Assembly: GCF_004346225.1 (NCBI RefSeq)
Contig: NZ_SMAJ01000010.1
Coordinates: 62,001-126,000, forward strand
Source of the DNA: Paralcaligenes ureilyticus
GTDB lineage: Bacteria; Pseudomonadota; Gammaproteobacteria; Burkholderiales; Burkholderiaceae_B
DNA: 64,000 bases
Direction of reading: 5' to 3'
A program made the position numbers and the translations under genes. Each line of letters begins with the position of its first letter. The stretch's first letter is position 1. The notes beneath the pieces were generated by a model. The model was not told the origin of the DNA. It did no database searches and saw only the letters and a program-made list of their open reading frames with translations. This document shows positions 17,384 through 28,348 of this stretch, one piece after another.

Positions 17384-18472
17384 TTAGATATTAAACGCAT
17401 TATTTCCCGCGATTTGATCTGACTCGACGATGGCCGTACGCAAGCCATCCAAGCCAATACGCCTTAGGGCGCTTACGAAGACTCGCGCAATGGTACCATG
17501 TTCATCCCGTTCGATCCTGGGCTCGAACCCAGCATCGTCGATCTTGTTATACACCAAAATCCGCGCAACCTTGTCGGCGCCTATATCGACCAGCACCTTG
17601 TCCACCTCGGCGATTTGTTCGTCGCGCTGCGGGCTGGATGCATCAATAACGTGCAACAACAGGTCGGCCTGCACCGTTTCTTCCAGCGTCGCCCTGAACG
17701 CCGCAATCAAGGTAGGCGGCAAATCGCGGATGAACCCCACCGTGTCGGAAATGACCACCTGGCCCGCCCCTTCGATCCAGACGCGGCGCGTAGTCGTATC
17801 GAGCGTGGCAAACAACTGGTCGGCGGCATAAGAGTCCGTGCGCGCAAGCGCATTGAACAAGGTCGATTTCCCCGCGTTCGTATAACCCACCAGCGACACC
17901 GACAAGGCACCGCCCCGGGCACGCGAACGGCGCTGCGTTGTGCGCTGGCGCTGCAGGCGCTCGAGGCGCTCACGCAGCAGACGCACCTTGTCGCCGATCA
18001 GGCGACGGTCCATTTCGAGCTGGGCTTCGCCCGGGCCGCGCATCCCTATGCCCCCGCGCTGACGCTCCAGGTGGGACCACATGCGCGTCAGTCGCGTGGA
18101 AAGGTGCTGCAACTGAGCCAGTTCGACTTGCACCTTGCCTTCGTGGCTCTTGGCGCGCAAGGCGAAAATGTCGAGAATCAGCACAACCCGGTCGACCACA
18201 CGGCGATTCAAGCCGCGTTCAAGGTTGCGCTGCTGGGCAGGAGTCAGGGGCTGGTCGAAAAGAACTATTTCGGCTTCACTCTCATCGGCGATCAGGATAG
18301 CTTCCTGCAACTTGCCCGACCCGATGAAATGCGCGGCATCGGGTCGCTGGCGACGCGCAACCAGGGTTGCGACGACCTCGGCGCCGGCGCCCCGGGCCAG
18401 CATGGCGAACTCGTCGGCATGCGCCTGGAAATCCGGGCGCCCGAAATCTACATTGATGATCAAAGCTTTCAT
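17384..18472 (-). CDS. hflX: GTPase HflX (ribosome rescue factor)
   Basis: The 362-residue protein has the N-terminal HflX domain (residues 1-170, including FIGSGKLQEAILIADESEAE and the linker QRGGIGMRGPGEAQLEMDRR). The GTPase domain has G1 VGYTNAGKST, G3 SDTVGFIRDLP and G4 YNKID. HflX splits stalled or heat-damaged 70S ribosomes. It lies between hfq and hflK as in E. coli, but the long hfq-hflX gap contains a terminator-like hairpin. Confidence 0.96.
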   Translation of the reverse strand: MKALIINVDFGRPDFQAHADEFAMLARGAGAEVVATLVARRQRPDAAHFIGSGKLQEAILIADESEAEIVLFDQPLTPAQQRNLERGLNRRVVDRVVLILDIFALRAKSHEGKVQVELAQLQHLSTRLTRMWSHLERQRGGIGMRGPGEAQLEMDRRLIGDKVRLLRERLERLQRQRTTQRRSRARGGALSVSLVGYTNAGKSTLFNALARTDSYAADQLFATLDTTTRRVWIEGAGQVVISDTVGFIRDLPPTLIAAFRATLEETVQADLLLHVIDASSPQRDEQIAEVDKVLVDIGADKVARILVYNKIDDAGFEPRIERDEHGTIARVFVSALRRIGLDGLRTAIVESDQIAGNNAFNI

Positions 18473-18505
18473 GGCTGCCTGCCCATTCCGTTTCCAAAAC
18501 GAAAT

Positions 18506-18536
18506 GCCCGCCTGCGTTTATGGGAACGCGGCGGGC
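18506..18536 (-). terminator. Strong hairpin between hfq and hflX (attenuator candidate)
   Basis: GCCCGCC and GGCGGGC enclose further pairing (CGTT/AACG). On the minus strand the stem is followed by ATTTCGTTTT. It lies 34 nt before the hflX start and 26 nt after the hfq stop, so it probably causes partial termination and makes hfq more abundant than hflXKC. Confidence 0.6.
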
Positions 18537-18562
18537 GTTTCGAAAACGGAACGAACGACGAA

Positions 18563-18799
18563 TTATTCAGCGGGTTCATCCACCTGGAACGTGACTGGGC
18601 GAGCCGGCACCACCGTGGAGATAGCGTGCTTGTATACCATCTGCGTAACTGTGTTACGCAATAAAACAACGTACTGATCAAAAGATTCTACCTGCCCCTG
18701 CAGTTTGATTCCGTTGACCAGGTAAATAGACACGGGCACGTGATCCTTGCGTAATGCGTTCAGAAATGGATCTTGTAGTGTTTGCCCTTTATTGCTCAT
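18563..18799 (-). CDS. hfq: RNA chaperone Hfq
   Basis: The 78-residue Sm-like protein has the Sm1 motif ([38 protein letters not shown]) and Sm2 motif ([13 protein letters not shown]), and a short C-terminal tail ending DEPAE, as is usual in Bordetella relatives. It forms a hexameric ring that pairs small RNAs with mRNAs. GGAG precedes the ATG (ATCGGAGCC). The gap to hisC (106 nt) could hold its own promoter. Confidence 0.98.
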   Translation of the reverse strand: MSNKGQTLQDPFLNALRKDHVPVSIYLVNGIKLQGQVESFDQYVVLLRNTVTQMVYKHAISTVVPARPVTFQVDEPAE

Positions 18800-18905
18800 T
18801 GGCGAGGCTCCGATTATGTTGTTATTTAAACAAAAACTTAAAGTGCTACTTTACAGGGTTTTCCCGCAAGACGCCATTCGGCACGGACGGTGAAAATCAA
18901 ATATA

Positions 18906-19997
18906 TCAACCACCACGGCCAAGCGCATTAAGGATTTCAGCCAGGACATCACATAGACGCTCGCAATCGCCAGGAGTTCCCACCGTAATACGTAAAAACT
19001 GCTCAATACGGGCCTGTTTGAAGTGACGTACCAAAATGGCGCGTTCACGCAAAGCCAAATGAAGGCTGGTCGCCGAGTGATCGGGGTGACGCGCAAAAAC
19101 GAAATTGGTCTGGGACGGCAAAACCTGAAAGCCCAGCGTTATCAGGCGCCCGACGAGCTGTTCGCGGGCCGCCATCACGGCGTGGCGCATCTGATCAAAA
19201 TAGGCCGTGTCCTGTATGGCCGCCAGCGCGCCGGCCTGGGCCACGCTATCGAGAGGATAAGAATTGAAACTGTCCTTGATGCGCAGCAAACCCTCCACGA
19301 TCTGGGGGCTGGCCAACGCGTAGCCCACGCGCAAGCCCGCCAGGGCGCGCGACTTGGACAGGGTGTGGACCAAAACCAGATTGTCGTAGCGGCCCAGCAG
19401 GGGCGCGGCTGTTTGCGCGCCAAAATCCACATAGGCTTCGTCAACCACCACGGCCGAATCCGGGTTGGCCGCCAGAATCTGTTCAACTTCGGCCCGCGTC
19501 AGCGCTATTCCCGTGGGAGCATTCGGATTGGCAAAAATGATACCCGCCGGCACCGTGGCGCGCGGGGTGGTGTAATCGGCGACCCGGATCGAAAAGTCAT
19601 CGGCCAGCGGAATGAATTCGTGGGGAATCTGATAAAAACGGCAATAAACGGGATAAAAGCTATAGCCCACATCGGGCATCAACACTATCCGGCCCGCCTT
19701 TCTGAACAGGCCATTGAACACATGCGCCAGGACTTCGTCGGAGCCATTGCCGAGAAAAACCTGATCCGCCCCGACGGCGTGCAAGCGGGCGATCGCCTCG
19801 CGCAGCGCCGTCGCCCCGAAATCGGGATAAAGACGCAGGTGATCGGTGGCCGCCGCCCTGATGGCATCGAGCGCGCGCGGCGACGGCCCATACGGATGCT
19901 CGTTGGTGTTGAGCTTGAGCAGATTGGGCCGCTTCAACTGCTCGCCGGGCACGTACGGAGCCAGGCCGGCGACTTGATCACTCCAGAATCGGCTCAC
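18906..19997 (-). CDS. hisC: Histidinol-phosphate aminotransferase
   Basis: The 363-residue PLP enzyme of fold type I has [13 protein letters not shown] at the N-terminus, the [14 protein letters not shown] loop, [11 protein letters not shown] with the PLP-binding Asp/Tyr, and the catalytic lysine in [17 protein letters not shown] (about residue 222). It makes L-histidinol phosphate in histidine synthesis. The gene starts immediately after the der stop (19998), so they are co-transcribed. Betaproteobacteria often carry two hisC copies; this is the der/hfq-linked one, which could also act on aromatic substrates. Confidence 0.93.
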   Translation of the reverse strand: MSRFWSDQVAGLAPYVPGEQLKRPNLLKLNTNEHPYGPSPRALDAIRAAATDHLRLYPDFGATALREAIARLHAVGADQVFLGNGSDEVLAHVFNGLFRKAGRIVLMPDVGYSFYPVYCRFYQIPHEFIPLADDFSIRVADYTTPRATVPAGIIFANPNAPTGIALTRAEVEQILAANPDSAVVVDEAYVDFGAQTAAPLLGRYDNLVLVHTLSKSRALAGLRVGYALASPQIVEGLLRIKDSFNSYPLDSVAQAGALAAIQDTAYFDQMRHAVMAAREQLVGRLITLGFQVLPSQTNFVFARHPDHSATSLHLALRERAILVRHFKQARIEQFLRITVGTPGDCERLCDVLAEILNALGRGG

Positions 19998-21452
19998 TTA
20001 CGACCCCTGTACGTATGGATTATGAGAAGATTTGAACTCAATGCGCAATGGCGTGCCGGCCAGCTTGAATGCAGCGCGAAACCGGGCCTCGAGGTAGCGC
20101 CGGTATGGGTCGGCAATGGCATCGAGCGCATTGCCATGGATGACGATCAGCGGCGGATTCTGGCCGCCCTGATGGGCATAGCGCATTTTAGGGCGGAAAA
20201 TTCCCTTGCGCGGCGGCGGCTGTTGTTCGACCGCGGCCAGAAGTTCGCGCGTGAGCTTGGGCGTGGAGAGTTTGGCAAACGCGGCGGCATGCGCCGCATT
20301 GACCGACTTGATCAGCGCATTGACGCCCTGCCCCTTCAAGGCCGACACCGTATGCATGGTGGCAAACGACAGGAATCGCAGCTTGCGCTCGAACTCGCGC
20401 TGTATGCGCTCGCGCTGCTCGCTATCGAGGCCGTCCCACTTGTTGATGGCCACCACCAGCGCCCGCCCCGTCTCAAGCACAAAGCCGGCAATATGCGCAT
20501 CCTGATCCGAGATCTCGGTTTGGGCGTCGAGCATCAGCAAAACCACATTGCAGGCCTCAATCGCCTGCAATGTCTTGATGACCGAAAATTTTTCGACTGC
20601 TTCAAACACCTTGCCGCGACGGCGCAAGCCTGCCGTATCGATCAACGTGTAGCCCACCCCGCCGCGCTCGAAATCTATTTCGATAGCGTCGCGCGTGGTG
20701 CCGGGTAAATTAAAGGCGATGACCCGCTCTTCGCCCAGCAAGGTGTTGATGAGTGTCGACTTGCCCACATTGGGGCGCCCCACAATCGCCAGTTTGATGC
20801 GATGGTTGACGGGCTCGCCGGATTCGCCAGACGCTTCCGATTCGTTCGGGACGGCAGCGGTATCGCCGGAATGCACCCGATGCGTTGCTTCGTCCAGATC
20901 AAACTGTTGCGCCGGCTGCTCGGCCGGCTCGGCTTGCGCAGCACCATCCAGATACGACAACGCCCGTTCGATCAGGTCGGCCACTCCGTCGCCATGCGAG
21001 GCTGATATCGCGTACGGTTCGCCCAGACCCAGCTCATGAAATTCAGCCGTCGCCGACCCAAAGCGCATACCTTCGGCCTTGTTGACCGCCAGATAAACCC
21101 GCCGGCTGGTGCGGCGCAACAGGCGCGCAATTTCATGATCGTGGGCATTGACGCCGGCACGTGCATCGACCAGAAAAATCACGACATCGGACTCGGCGAT
21201 GGCTTGCTGAGTCTGGCGCGCCATTTCAAGCAGGATGCCGTCCTTGGCAACGGGCTCGAAGCCTCCCGTATCGACAGCGATAAAAGGATGGTCGCCCATC
21301 CGCCCCTCGCCGTAATGGCGATCGCGCGTCAAGCCGGAAAAATCGGCCACCAGCGCCGCCCGCGAACGCGTGAGGCGATTGAACAGCGTGGATTTGCCGA
21401 CATTGGCGCGGCCTACCAGCGCCACGACCGGCTTGAACGCAATTTGATTCAA
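19998..21452 (-). CDS. der: Ribosome biogenesis GTPase Der (EngA)
   Basis: The 484-residue protein has two tandem GTPase domains: the first with [20 protein letters not shown] and DTGGF, the second with [30 protein letters not shown] and NKWDGLD. They are joined by an acidic, Ser/Glu-rich linker (about residues 175-215). A KH-like domain follows ([20 protein letters not shown]). It assists 50S maturation. Its start overlaps the bamB stop by ATGA, and hisC begins at the next base after its stop. Confidence 0.97.
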   Translation of the reverse strand: MNQIAFKPVVALVGRANVGKSTLFNRLTRSRAALVADFSGLTRDRHYGEGRMGDHPFIAVDTGGFEPVAKDGILLEMARQTQQAIAESDVVIFLVDARAGVNAHDHEIARLLRRTSRRVYLAVNKAEGMRFGSATAEFHELGLGEPYAISASHGDGVADLIERALSYLDGAAQAEPAEQPAQQFDLDEATHRVHSGDTAAVPNESEASGESGEPVNHRIKLAIVGRPNVGKSTLINTLLGEERVIAFNLPGTTRDAIEIDFERGGVGYTLIDTAGLRRRGKVFEAVEKFSVIKTLQAIEACNVVLLMLDAQTEISDQDAHIAGFVLETGRALVVAINKWDGLDSEQRERIQREFERKLRFLSFATMHTVSALKGQGVNALIKSVNAAHAAAFAKLSTPKLTRELLAAVEQQPPPRKGIFRPKMRYAHQGGQNPPLIVIHGNALDAIADPYRRYLEARFRAAFKLAGTPLRIEFKSSHNPYVQGS

Positions 21453-22606
21453 TTGACACCAATCAAGGTCAGATTACCATTGTCCGTTTGCACCAGAACG
21501 CCGCGGCTGGTCGCCACGAGCGGCGAGGTAATGGGGTCGCTGCCCACCTGTATGCGCCCGAGCAAATGGCCATCGGTGCGCGACAGGAAATGCACGTAGC
21601 CCTGATAATCGCCCACGGCCAGCGCCTGTGGAGTAACCGCCGGCGAGGACAACTGCCGATAACGCAAGCCGGCCTGTTTCCAGACCTGATGGCCATCAGT
21701 CAGACCAAAGGCGAATACCTCGCCGCGTTGATTGGCCGCATAAGCCTGCTGCGAATCCGTTGTCATGCCGGTCGCGCTCGAAAACCGCTGTTCCCAGACG
21801 GGGCGTCCGCCTTGGGACACGTCGAAACACTTCATGCTGCCCTGATACGCAACGCCGCAAAGAAGCGACCCCTGGGTTTGCGGTGCGCCAACCACATCGC
21901 TGATGCGATCCAGGTCGCTTGCGCCTTGCCCAACCGAAACAGTGGCCTCCCACTGAACGCGGCCGGTACGCGCGTTGATCGCCATGATTTTACCGTTGGG
22001 CATCCCGGCGATAAGCAGGCCCTCAACGATAATCATGCGTATGCTGGTCTTGAGCGCCAGCGCCGGGCCCGGGCGCTGGAGGCTCCAGAGAAGTTCGCCG
22101 GAATTTTCGTCAAACGCCTGAATTCGATAATCGCTGCTGCGAACCGCTACGATTCCGGCCCCCACTGCGGGTGGAATATCGACCTGGCTGGTGGCGCGGA
22201 CACGCCATTTTTCCTTGCCCTGGCCATCGAACGCAATGACCGAGCCGTCGGCCGCCCCCACCGCCGTAACCTGGCCATCGGACCCGGCACCCGCGGTCAG
22301 GGTGGTTTTGGCATTGCCTTGCCACTGAACCCGTCCCGAGGCCAGGTCCACCCTGGCCACCCCGCCATTGGCCGCGGCGGCATAAACCGAATCACCCACC
22401 ACCACCGGTGCAAAACCGTAACCCCCGCCGCTGCCCACCGCCACCGTCCACGCTACGTGGGCGGAAATACCGGCCGCGTATTCGGTGAGGGGCACCGGAT
22501 CGTAGCGCGGGTTCCTGTTTGAAAACAGGGAACACCCAGCCAGAGAGGCCATACTGAGCGCAAGTACCGAGCAGCGCCACGCGCGACGAACAAAGGAAGA
22601 CGGCAT
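21449..22606 (-). CDS. bamB: Outer membrane assembly lipoprotein BamB
   Basis: The 385-residue protein starts [12 protein letters not shown] with a lipoprotein signal ending LSMASLAGC (lipobox Cys about residue 24), then an eight-bladed PQQ-type beta-propeller with repeats such as [20 protein letters not shown] and [19 protein letters not shown]. BamB is a periplasm-facing subunit of the BAM complex that inserts outer membrane proteins. The start at 22606 is chosen for the signal peptide; an ATG at 22630 overlaps the upstream gene. It overlaps der by 4 nt. Confidence 0.95.
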   Translation of the reverse strand: MPSSFVRRAWRCSVLALSMASLAGCSLFSNRNPRYDPVPLTEYAAGISAHVAWTVAVGSGGGYGFAPVVVGDSVYAAAANGGVARVDLASGRVQWQGNAKTTLTAGAGSDGQVTAVGAADGSVIAFDGQGKEKWRVRATSQVDIPPAVGAGIVAVRSSDYRIQAFDENSGELLWSLQRPGPALALKTSIRMIIVEGLLIAGMPNGKIMAINARTGRVQWEATVSVGQGASDLDRISDVVGAPQTQGSLLCGVAYQGSMKCFDVSQGGRPVWEQRFSSATGMTTDSQQAYAANQRGEVFAFGLTDGHQVWKQAGLRYRQLSSPAVTPQALAVGDYQGYVHFLSRTDGHLLGRIQVGSDPITSPLVATSRGVLVQTDNGNLTLIGVN

Positions 22607-22610
22607 AACG

Positions 22611-23246
22611 TTAAGCTCCACCCAAGGCATCTATTTTCAATTGAATGATTTGCGCAACCGGATCGGTGCCCAAACTCTTGCGTGCAGCCTCCCAGGCTGC
22701 CTTCGCTTCCGCTTTTTTCCCCTGCGCCGCAAGAATATCGCCGCGGCGATCGGCAAACAGGCCTGCAAAGGACGCCGGAGCATCCTTCACCAGCGCCAAG
22801 GCCGGATCATACTGTTTTTGTTCCAGCAATATACCCGCCAAGCGCAATTTGGCCAAAGGCACCAAGGCGGTGTCGGGACTATTTTTGATCAGCCACTCCA
22901 ATTGCGTGCGTGCGCCGTCCAGATCGTGGCGGGCCTGCAAGGCATCGGCCGCCACCAGCAAACCGCGTGAGGTATAACCGGTTTTGGGGAACTCGGAGCG
23001 CAAGGTCTCGCTGGCCGCCTTGATGCGGGCGACCGCGTCGCTGCCCTGCTCTCCGGTGGCGGTTTCGAGGGCCTCGAAGTAACTCATGGCCTGCGCGGCC
23101 TGATGCCCCTGGTACCACTGCCAACCACGCCAGCCCACGACGGCCGCCACCGCGACAAACAGCAGCGCGGCGCACAAAGTGCCATAGCGATCCCACCAGG
23201 CGCGCAACGCATCCAGTTTTTCCTGTTCTTCTAAATCGTATGCCAT
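22611..23246 (-). CDS. yfgM: YfgM-like ancillary SecYEG translocon subunit (TPR membrane protein)
   Basis: The 211-residue protein has a short cytoplasmic N-terminus (MAYDLEEQEKLDALRAWWDR), one transmembrane segment (about residues 22-41, LCAALLFVAVAAVVGWRGW) and a periplasmic TPR-like domain (LAGILLEQKQYDPALALVKD, FAGLFADRRGDILAAQGK). YfgM in E. coli is a chaperone-linked partner of SecYEG and PpiD. The hisS-yfgM-bamB-der order is the same as in E. coli, which supports the assignment. Confidence 0.92.
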   Translation of the reverse strand: MAYDLEEQEKLDALRAWWDRYGTLCAALLFVAVAAVVGWRGWQWYQGHQAAQAMSYFEALETATGEQGSDAVARIKAASETLRSEFPKTGYTSRGLLVAADALQARHDLDGARTQLEWLIKNSPDTALVPLAKLRLAGILLEQKQYDPALALVKDAPASFAGLFADRRGDILAAQGKKAEAKAAWEAARKSLGTDPVAQIIQLKIDALGGA

Positions 23247-23249
23247 GCC

Positions 23250-24539
23250 TTAAACCTTTAATTTCAATTCAGTAACCAGACGCTCAAGCGGTATCGTCTC
23301 TTGTTGCACCCGCGTCTCCAGCGACTGGGCCCGTAGCCATTTAATACTCGCCGTGCCCGAGCTTAGCTCGTCGGCACCCAGAATAACCGCAACCGCTGCC
23401 CCACTGGCATCGGCGCGCTTGAATTGCGACTTGAAGCTGCCCGAACCCGCATGCACGATCACGCGCAGCCCCTCGTCGCGCAGTTGCTCGGCCACGCGGC
23501 ATGCCCGGCGCTGGGCGTCGTCGGATTGATGGATCATGTAAACCTGGCATTCGGCCTGCGCCGACGATTCACCGGCCTGATCGCATAAATCGAGCAGGCG
23601 CTCCATGCCGATCGCAAAACCCACCGCAGGCGCCGGCTTGCCCCCCAGTAAATCGATCAGGCCATCGTAGCGGCCCCCGCCGCAGACTGTACCCTGGGCT
23701 CCCAGGCGATCCGTGACCCATTCAAAAACCGTCAGATTGTAATAGTCCAGGCCGCGAACCAGCCGCGGGTTCATGCGGTAGGCAATACCGGCGTCGTCAA
23801 GCCGATGGCAAACGCCGTCGAAATGCGCCCGCGACGCCTCCCCCAGAAAATCGAACAAAGGCGGCGCGTTATTGGCCATATCCTGCATGGCCGGATTCTT
23901 GCTATCCAGAACCCGCAAGGGATTGGTGTGCATCCTGCGCGTGGCCTCGCCGTCGAGCACATCCCGATGCTGCTCAAGATACTGTATCAGCGCGCTGCGG
24001 TGAGCGGCACGCTCGTCGGCCTGGCCCAGGGAGTTGAGCTCAAGGCGGATATCGGGCAGCCCCAAAATGGCCCACAGGCGGTTCAGCATCACGATCAGCT
24101 CGGCATCGATATCGGGGCCGGCAAACCCCAGAGCCTCGACGTCGATCTGATGGAACTGGCGATATCGGCCGCGCTGCGGCTTCTCACGGCGAAACACGGG
24201 CCCCATGGCATACACGCGATGCGCACGGTCGTACAGCATATTGTGCTCAATGGTGGCACGCACCATGCCCGCCGTAAATTCGGGGCGCATGGTCAACGCC
24301 TCGTCGCTGAGCGCATCGGTAAATGAATACATTTCCTTTTCGACGATATCGGTCACCTCGCCGATGCCGCGTGCAAACAAGCGGGTGTATTCGAGCACCG
24401 GAGTGCGCATATTGCGATAGCCATAACTGGCCAGCCAAGTACGCACGGTTTGTTCGAGCTGCTCCCACGGGGCGCTGGCATCGGGCAACACATCTTTCAT
24501 GCCAGTCAGTGCGTGGACCTTTTGAAACGACTGCGTCAT
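23250..24539 (-). CDS. hisS: Histidyl-tRNA synthetase
   Basis: The 429-residue class II synthetase starts [20 protein letters not shown] (24539, AGAGAG upstream). It has motif 1 with the tract [20 protein letters not shown], motif 2 ([20 protein letters not shown]) and the His-specific [12 protein letters not shown] plus [14 protein letters not shown] motifs, then an anticodon-binding domain ([20 protein letters not shown]). It charges tRNA-His. The open frame extends upstream by 126 codons, but that part is a shadow of ispG coding sequence. Confidence 0.97.
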   Translation of the reverse strand: MTQSFQKVHALTGMKDVLPDASAPWEQLEQTVRTWLASYGYRNMRTPVLEYTRLFARGIGEVTDIVEKEMYSFTDALSDEALTMRPEFTAGMVRATIEHNMLYDRAHRVYAMGPVFRREKPQRGRYRQFHQIDVEALGFAGPDIDAELIVMLNRLWAILGLPDIRLELNSLGQADERAAHRSALIQYLEQHRDVLDGEATRRMHTNPLRVLDSKNPAMQDMANNAPPLFDFLGEASRAHFDGVCHRLDDAGIAYRMNPRLVRGLDYYNLTVFEWVTDRLGAQGTVCGGGRYDGLIDLLGGKPAPAVGFAIGMERLLDLCDQAGESSAQAECQVYMIHQSDDAQRRACRVAEQLRDEGLRVIVHAGSGSFKSQFKRADASGAAVAVILGADELSSGTASIKWLRAQSLETRVQQETIPLERLVTELKLKV

Positions 24540-24586
24540 AAACTCTCTGTGATTAAAGCGGGACAAAAAGGGGAAGGCGGGCGTGT

Positions 24587-25876
24587 TCAATGCGCAACGG
24601 GCGCACCATAACGACGCTCGACGTATTGCTCGACGATGGCGGCGAACTCGCGCGCAATCGAATCGCCCTTGAGGGTAACGGTGCGCACGCCATCGACGAA
24701 CACCGGCGCGGCGGGAACTTCGCCCGTGCCGGGCAGACTGATGCCGATATCCGCGTGGCGGCTTTCGCCCGGGCCGTTGACCACACACCCCATGACGGCC
24801 ACATTCATGGACTCGACGCCGGGATAGCGCGTTTTCCACACGGGCATTTGCTCTCGCAAGTAGGTCTGGATATTGTCGGCCAGCTCCTGGAACAGAGTGC
24901 TGCTGGTGCGTCCGCAACCCGGGCAGGCAACGACCATGGGCGTAAAGGCGCGCAAACCCATGGTTTGCAGGATTTCCTGCGCCACAACCACTTCCCGGCT
25001 GCGGTCGCCTCCGGGTTCAGGAGTCAGTGAAATTCGAATCGTGTCGCCGATGCCCTCTTGCAGCAGCACGGCCAGCGCAGCGGTCGATGCAACGATACCC
25101 TTGCTGCCCATGCCGGCTTCGGTCAGGCCCAGGTGCAAGGGATAATCGCAACGCGAAGACAGATCACGATAGACCGTGATCAGATCCTGTACATGGCTGA
25201 CCTTGCACGACAGCACGATCGCATTGGACGACAGGCCGAGCTCCTGGGCACGTTCGGCGTTGCTGATGGCCGATATGACCAGCGCGTCGCGCATCACCGC
25301 CTGGGCGTCTCGCGGCGCCGCCTGATGGCTATTTTCATCCATCATGCGCGCCAGCAGTTCGTGATCGAGGCTGCCCCAGTTCACGCCTATGCGCACGGGC
25401 TTCTCGTTGCGGCACGCCACTTCGATCATTTGCGCAAAATTATCATCGCGCCTTTTGCCGCCCCCCATATTGCCCGGGTTGATACGATATTTGGACAGCG
25501 TCTGGGCGCACCCCGGAAACTGCGACAGGAGTTTGTGTCCGTTGTAGTGAAAGTCGCCCACCAGCGGCACGTTGACACCCATACGGTCCAGTTGCTCGCG
25601 AATCGCCGGAACCGCCTGGGCCGCCTCGGGAGTGTTGACCGTAATACGCACCAGCTCGGAACCCGCCTGTGCCAGCGCCCTGACCTGGGCTGCGGTCGCG
25701 CGCGCATCGGCCGTATCGGTATTGGTCATGGACTGCACCGCAACGGCCGCCCCGCCGCCAATCTGCACCGAATGGCCTTGCCAACTGACCAAGGCTGCGC
25801 GGGTGGTGCGTCGGGGCGCTACGCCCACCGGCAATGCCGCGGTGGCTCGATGAGTTGCGTTAGTGTCTTGGATCAT
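24587..25876 (-). CDS. ispG: 4-hydroxy-3-methylbut-2-en-1-yl diphosphate synthase (IspG)
   Basis: The 429-residue enzyme has a TIM-barrel part ([57 protein letters not shown]) and a C-terminal 4Fe-4S domain with [13 protein letters not shown] and [15 protein letters not shown]. It makes HMBPP in the MEP isoprenoid pathway. The start at 25876 is ATGA-overlapped with the rodZ stop. A residue stretch between the barrel and the 4Fe-4S domain shows the length usual for the proteobacterial form. Confidence 0.96.
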   Translation of the reverse strand: MIQDTNATHRATAALPVGVAPRRTTRAALVSWQGHSVQIGGGAAVAVQSMTNTDTADARATAAQVRALAQAGSELVRITVNTPEAAQAVPAIREQLDRMGVNVPLVGDFHYNGHKLLSQFPGCAQTLSKYRINPGNMGGGKRRDDNFAQMIEVACRNEKPVRIGVNWGSLDHELLARMMDENSHQAAPRDAQAVMRDALVISAISNAERAQELGLSSNAIVLSCKVSHVQDLITVYRDLSSRCDYPLHLGLTEAGMGSKGIVASTAALAVLLQEGIGDTIRISLTPEPGGDRSREVVVAQEILQTMGLRAFTPMVVACPGCGRTSSTLFQELADNIQTYLREQMPVWKTRYPGVESMNVAVMGCVVNGPGESRHADIGISLPGTGEVPAAPVFVDGVRTVTLKGDSIAREFAAIVEQYVERRYGAPVAH

Positions 25877-26370
25877 TTTTTCAGGGACCTGAGCCAATCG
25901 AAGACCAGCCATGAGTCGGGAACCCAGCCGCGTTCAATTGCGTAAAAGGCGGCGACAATCAGCAGGATCAGGATAATGATGAGCCATCCCCACGATCGAT
26001 GAACGGGGTCGTTCTGCAAGGAGACGTCGGCTGCGCCAAGCGTTGCGGGGCTGCTGACCGCAACGGGCCTGGCTCCGGTTGAACCTACCTGGCTGTCGAG
26101 CATCGACACCAGCGCGTCTGTGTTCGTTTCCAGAAAACGGCCGTAATTCCTGACCAGGCCGCGCAAGGACACACCGGTGGGCAGGCTATCCCATTGCTCG
26201 GATTCAATGGCCTCGATCTGACGGCCGGAATATTTCAGGCGAGCCGAAACCTCGCCCAAGGAAAGCTCCTTGGCCTCGCGCAAAGCCTTAAGCGTAGCAC
26301 CCAGGCCCATAGGCGCGATCGCCACCGGGGCCGACTCGACTTCGTTACGTAAGGGTTGAATCATCTTCAT
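25873..26370 (-). CDS. rodZ: Short RodZ-like helix-turn-helix membrane protein
   Basis: The 165-residue protein starts [10 protein letters not shown] with AGAGGA ahead of an ATG that overlaps the rlmN stop. Residues 25-90 are a RodZ-type HTH ([54 protein letters not shown]). One transmembrane segment follows (about 132-150, [20 protein letters not shown]), and only about 15 residues remain after it. E. coli RodZ is 337 residues with a periplasmic domain, which is missing here. It probably links MreB to the cell wall elongation machinery. The rlmN-rodZ-ispG-hisS order supports the name. Confidence 0.88.
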   Translation of the reverse strand: MKMIQPLRNEVESAPVAIAPMGLGATLKALREAKELSLGEVSARLKYSGRQIEAIESEQWDSLPTGVSLRGLVRNYGRFLETNTDALVSMLDSQVGSTGARPVAVSSPATLGAADVSLQNDPVHRSWGWLIIILILLIVAAFYAIERGWVPDSWLVFDWLRSLKK

Positions 26371-27515
26371 TCCTCTGTGATGGCGATGGTCGCGCGGTGG
26401 GGCAAACGTTCGTTGATGCGCGTGCGATCCTTGACGTCTCCGGCCAACTGGCCACACGCCGCATCAATGTCATCGCCGCGAGTCTTGCGCACGGTTGTCA
26501 CTATACCGGCGTCCTGCAGACGCTGCGCGAACAGACGTATGCGCGGCATGGGAGAGCGCTTCAAACCGGATTGGGCAAATGGGTTGAATGGAATCAAATT
26601 AAACTTGCAACGCACTTGTTTTGCAATAGCAATCAACTCGCTCGCCTGCTCGGGCGCATCGTTGACGCCATCGAGCATGATGTATTCGAAAGTGATGAAG
26701 TCGCGCGGCGCGTGCTCCAGATAACGGTTGCAGGCCGCCAGCAACTCGGCCAGCGGATACTTGCGGTTCAGAGGCACCAACCGGTCTCGCAAGGCATCGT
26801 TGGGGGCATGCAGCGAAACGGCCAGCGCCACCGGGCAATCCTGCCCGAGGCGATCCATCATGGGTACGACCCCCGAGGTGGACACCGTTACCCGCCGACG
26901 CGACAGGCCGTACGCATTATCGTCAATCATAAGGCGCAAGGCGCCCAGCACCTGATCGTAATTGAGCAGGGGTTCGCCCATGCCCATCATGACCACGTTG
27001 CTGATGACCCGGTCCGAGCCGCCCGCCTCGCCCACCGCGGCGGTGCGGGCGCTGGGCACATCGGCCTGGAGCACACGCCTGGCGTACCAAAGCTGACCGA
27101 CGATTTCGGCTGTCGTAAGATTGCGATTGAAACCCTGGTAGCCCGTCGAACAAAACGGGCACGCCACCGTGCAGCCGGCCTGACTGGAAATGCACAAGGT
27201 GCCGCGATCGTCTTCGGGGATGAATACGGTTTCGATGGCGTTATTCTTGCCCACGTCGAACAGCCACTTCCGGGTGCCGTCGCTCGAACGCTGTTCGACC
27301 GAAACAGGCGGCGCGGAAATATAACAATGCGCCGCAAGCTGCTGACGGAATTCGCGCGCCAGATCCGTCATGTCGTCGAAGCCGCTTACCCCGCGCTGGT
27401 GTACCCAGCGCTGCAGCTGCCTGGCGCGAAACGGCTTGCCGCCCCACTGGCCGACCAACTCGACGAGTTTGGTGCTATCTAGCCCCAAGAGATTGACAGG
27501 TTCGACGGACGACAT
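26367..27515 (-). CDS. rlmN: Dual-specificity 23S rRNA/tRNA m2A methyltransferase RlmN
   Basis: The 382-residue radical SAM enzyme has the CxxxCxxC cluster motif in [20 protein letters not shown] (about residues 112-131). It also has the SAM-binding [13 protein letters not shown], the HAPND segment ([20 protein letters not shown]) and a C-terminal conserved Cys in [14 protein letters not shown]. It methylates A2503 of 23S rRNA and A37 of some tRNAs. It lies between ndk and rodZ, overlapping rodZ by 4 nt. Confidence 0.97.
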   Translation of the reverse strand: MSSVEPVNLLGLDSTKLVELVGQWGGKPFRARQLQRWVHQRGVSGFDDMTDLAREFRQQLAAHCYISAPPVSVEQRSSDGTRKWLFDVGKNNAIETVFIPEDDRGTLCISSQAGCTVACPFCSTGYQGFNRNLTTAEIVGQLWYARRVLQADVPSARTAAVGEAGGSDRVISNVVMMGMGEPLLNYDQVLGALRLMIDDNAYGLSRRRVTVSTSGVVPMMDRLGQDCPVALAVSLHAPNDALRDRLVPLNRKYPLAELLAACNRYLEHAPRDFITFEYIMLDGVNDAPEQASELIAIAKQVRCKFNLIPFNPFAQSGLKRSPMPRIRLFAQRLQDAGIVTTVRKTRGDDIDAACGQLAGDVKDRTRINERLPHRATIAITEE

Positions 27516-27553
27516 GAGTATTGCGCGCTGAATAGGCGAAAAGGAAACGACGA

Positions 27554-27979
27554 TTAACGGGTGTGAATATTGCTTTCGGGAAAGAAGAAAGCAATTTCAA
27601 TGGCGGCGGTGTCAGCCGCATCGGAGCCGTGCACGGCGTTGGCATCGATGCTATCGGCAAAATCGGCGCGGATGGTGCCGGGCGCCGCTTTTTTGGGGTC
27701 GGTCGCGCCCATCAGGTCACGGTTCTTCAGAATGGCGTTATCGCCTTCCAGAACCTGGACGAACACCGGGCCGGAAATCATGAAATCAACCAGATCTTTG
27801 TAAAACGGGCGGGCCTTGTGCACCGCATAGAAACGCTCGGCTTCTGCGCGCGACAGCTGTTTGAGCGTGGCGGCAATCACTTTAAGGTTGGCTTTCTCGA
27901 AACGGGCTACGATTTGACCAATAACATTTTTGGCTACCGCATCGGGTTTAATGATGGACAGGGTGCGTTCAATCGCCAT
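27554..27979 (-). CDS. ndk: Nucleoside diphosphate kinase
   Basis: The 141-residue enzyme starts [20 protein letters not shown] with a CTGGAG Shine-Dalgarno. It has the catalytic His in [20 protein letters not shown] (about residue 117). It balances NTP pools by transferring phosphate through the His. First gene of the long ndk-to-purA run, with its promoter in the divergent gap shared with valS. Confidence 0.98.
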   Translation of the reverse strand: MAIERTLSIIKPDAVAKNVIGQIVARFEKANLKVIAATLKQLSRAEAERFYAVHKARPFYKDLVDFMISGPVFVQVLEGDNAILKNRDLMGATDPKKAAPGTIRADFADSIDANAVHGSDAADTAAIEIAFFFPESNIHTR

Positions 27980-28348
27980 GTAAACTCCAGAATATAAATA
28001 AAAATTGCGACCAGGCATTGCGGCCCAGCTATGATCTTAATTGCAACCTCGGTTGCGATATTGGTTGTGATCTCTATACGGCCGCTGTACAGCCTCTATA
28101 CAGCCACAGTTACGAAAATCAGTTTTTCCAATAAAAACAACAGCTTTGCTCAAGTTTTTGGGAACCAAGCATTTTAACATGCGAAAGACTCGCCGCTAAG
28201 CCCTAAAATCAAGGGCTAAAAACCACCCGATGCGCAATGCTCCGTCCGCCCTTTACCGCCGGCGGGGGGGCCACGCATTGCACCGCTTTCCTATATAGTC
28301 AAGCCTTTTGACCTACACGCACACCTGTTGACGAAGCCATTTCCTACC
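27980..28348. promoter_or_regulatory. Divergent ndk/valS intergenic region
   Basis: This 369-nt gap has no gene and must carry the promoters of both ndk (minus) and valS (plus). It contains direct repeats around 28070-28105 (GTATAGAG twice and CTGTACAG on the minus strand), a small hairpin AGCCCT/AGGGCT at 28199-28217 and a G-run at 28264-28270. No promoter could be assigned with confidence. Confidence 0.5.

Noticed and set aside
19023-20708. 561-codon plus-strand open frame opposite hisC and der
   Set aside because: It is a long antisense frame in GC-rich coding DNA; the protein has no recognisable domain, and the minus-strand genes are unequivocal.
24540-24917. N-terminal extension of HisS to 555 residues
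   Set aside because: The extension reads a low-quality Arg-rich frame antisense-free of domain signal inside ispG; the real start at 24539 gives normal length and a Shine-Dalgarno.
28085-28103. LexA-like site (CTGT...ACAG) upstream of ndk
   Set aside because: The half-sites are separated by 11 bases instead of the required 8, so this is not an SOS box.
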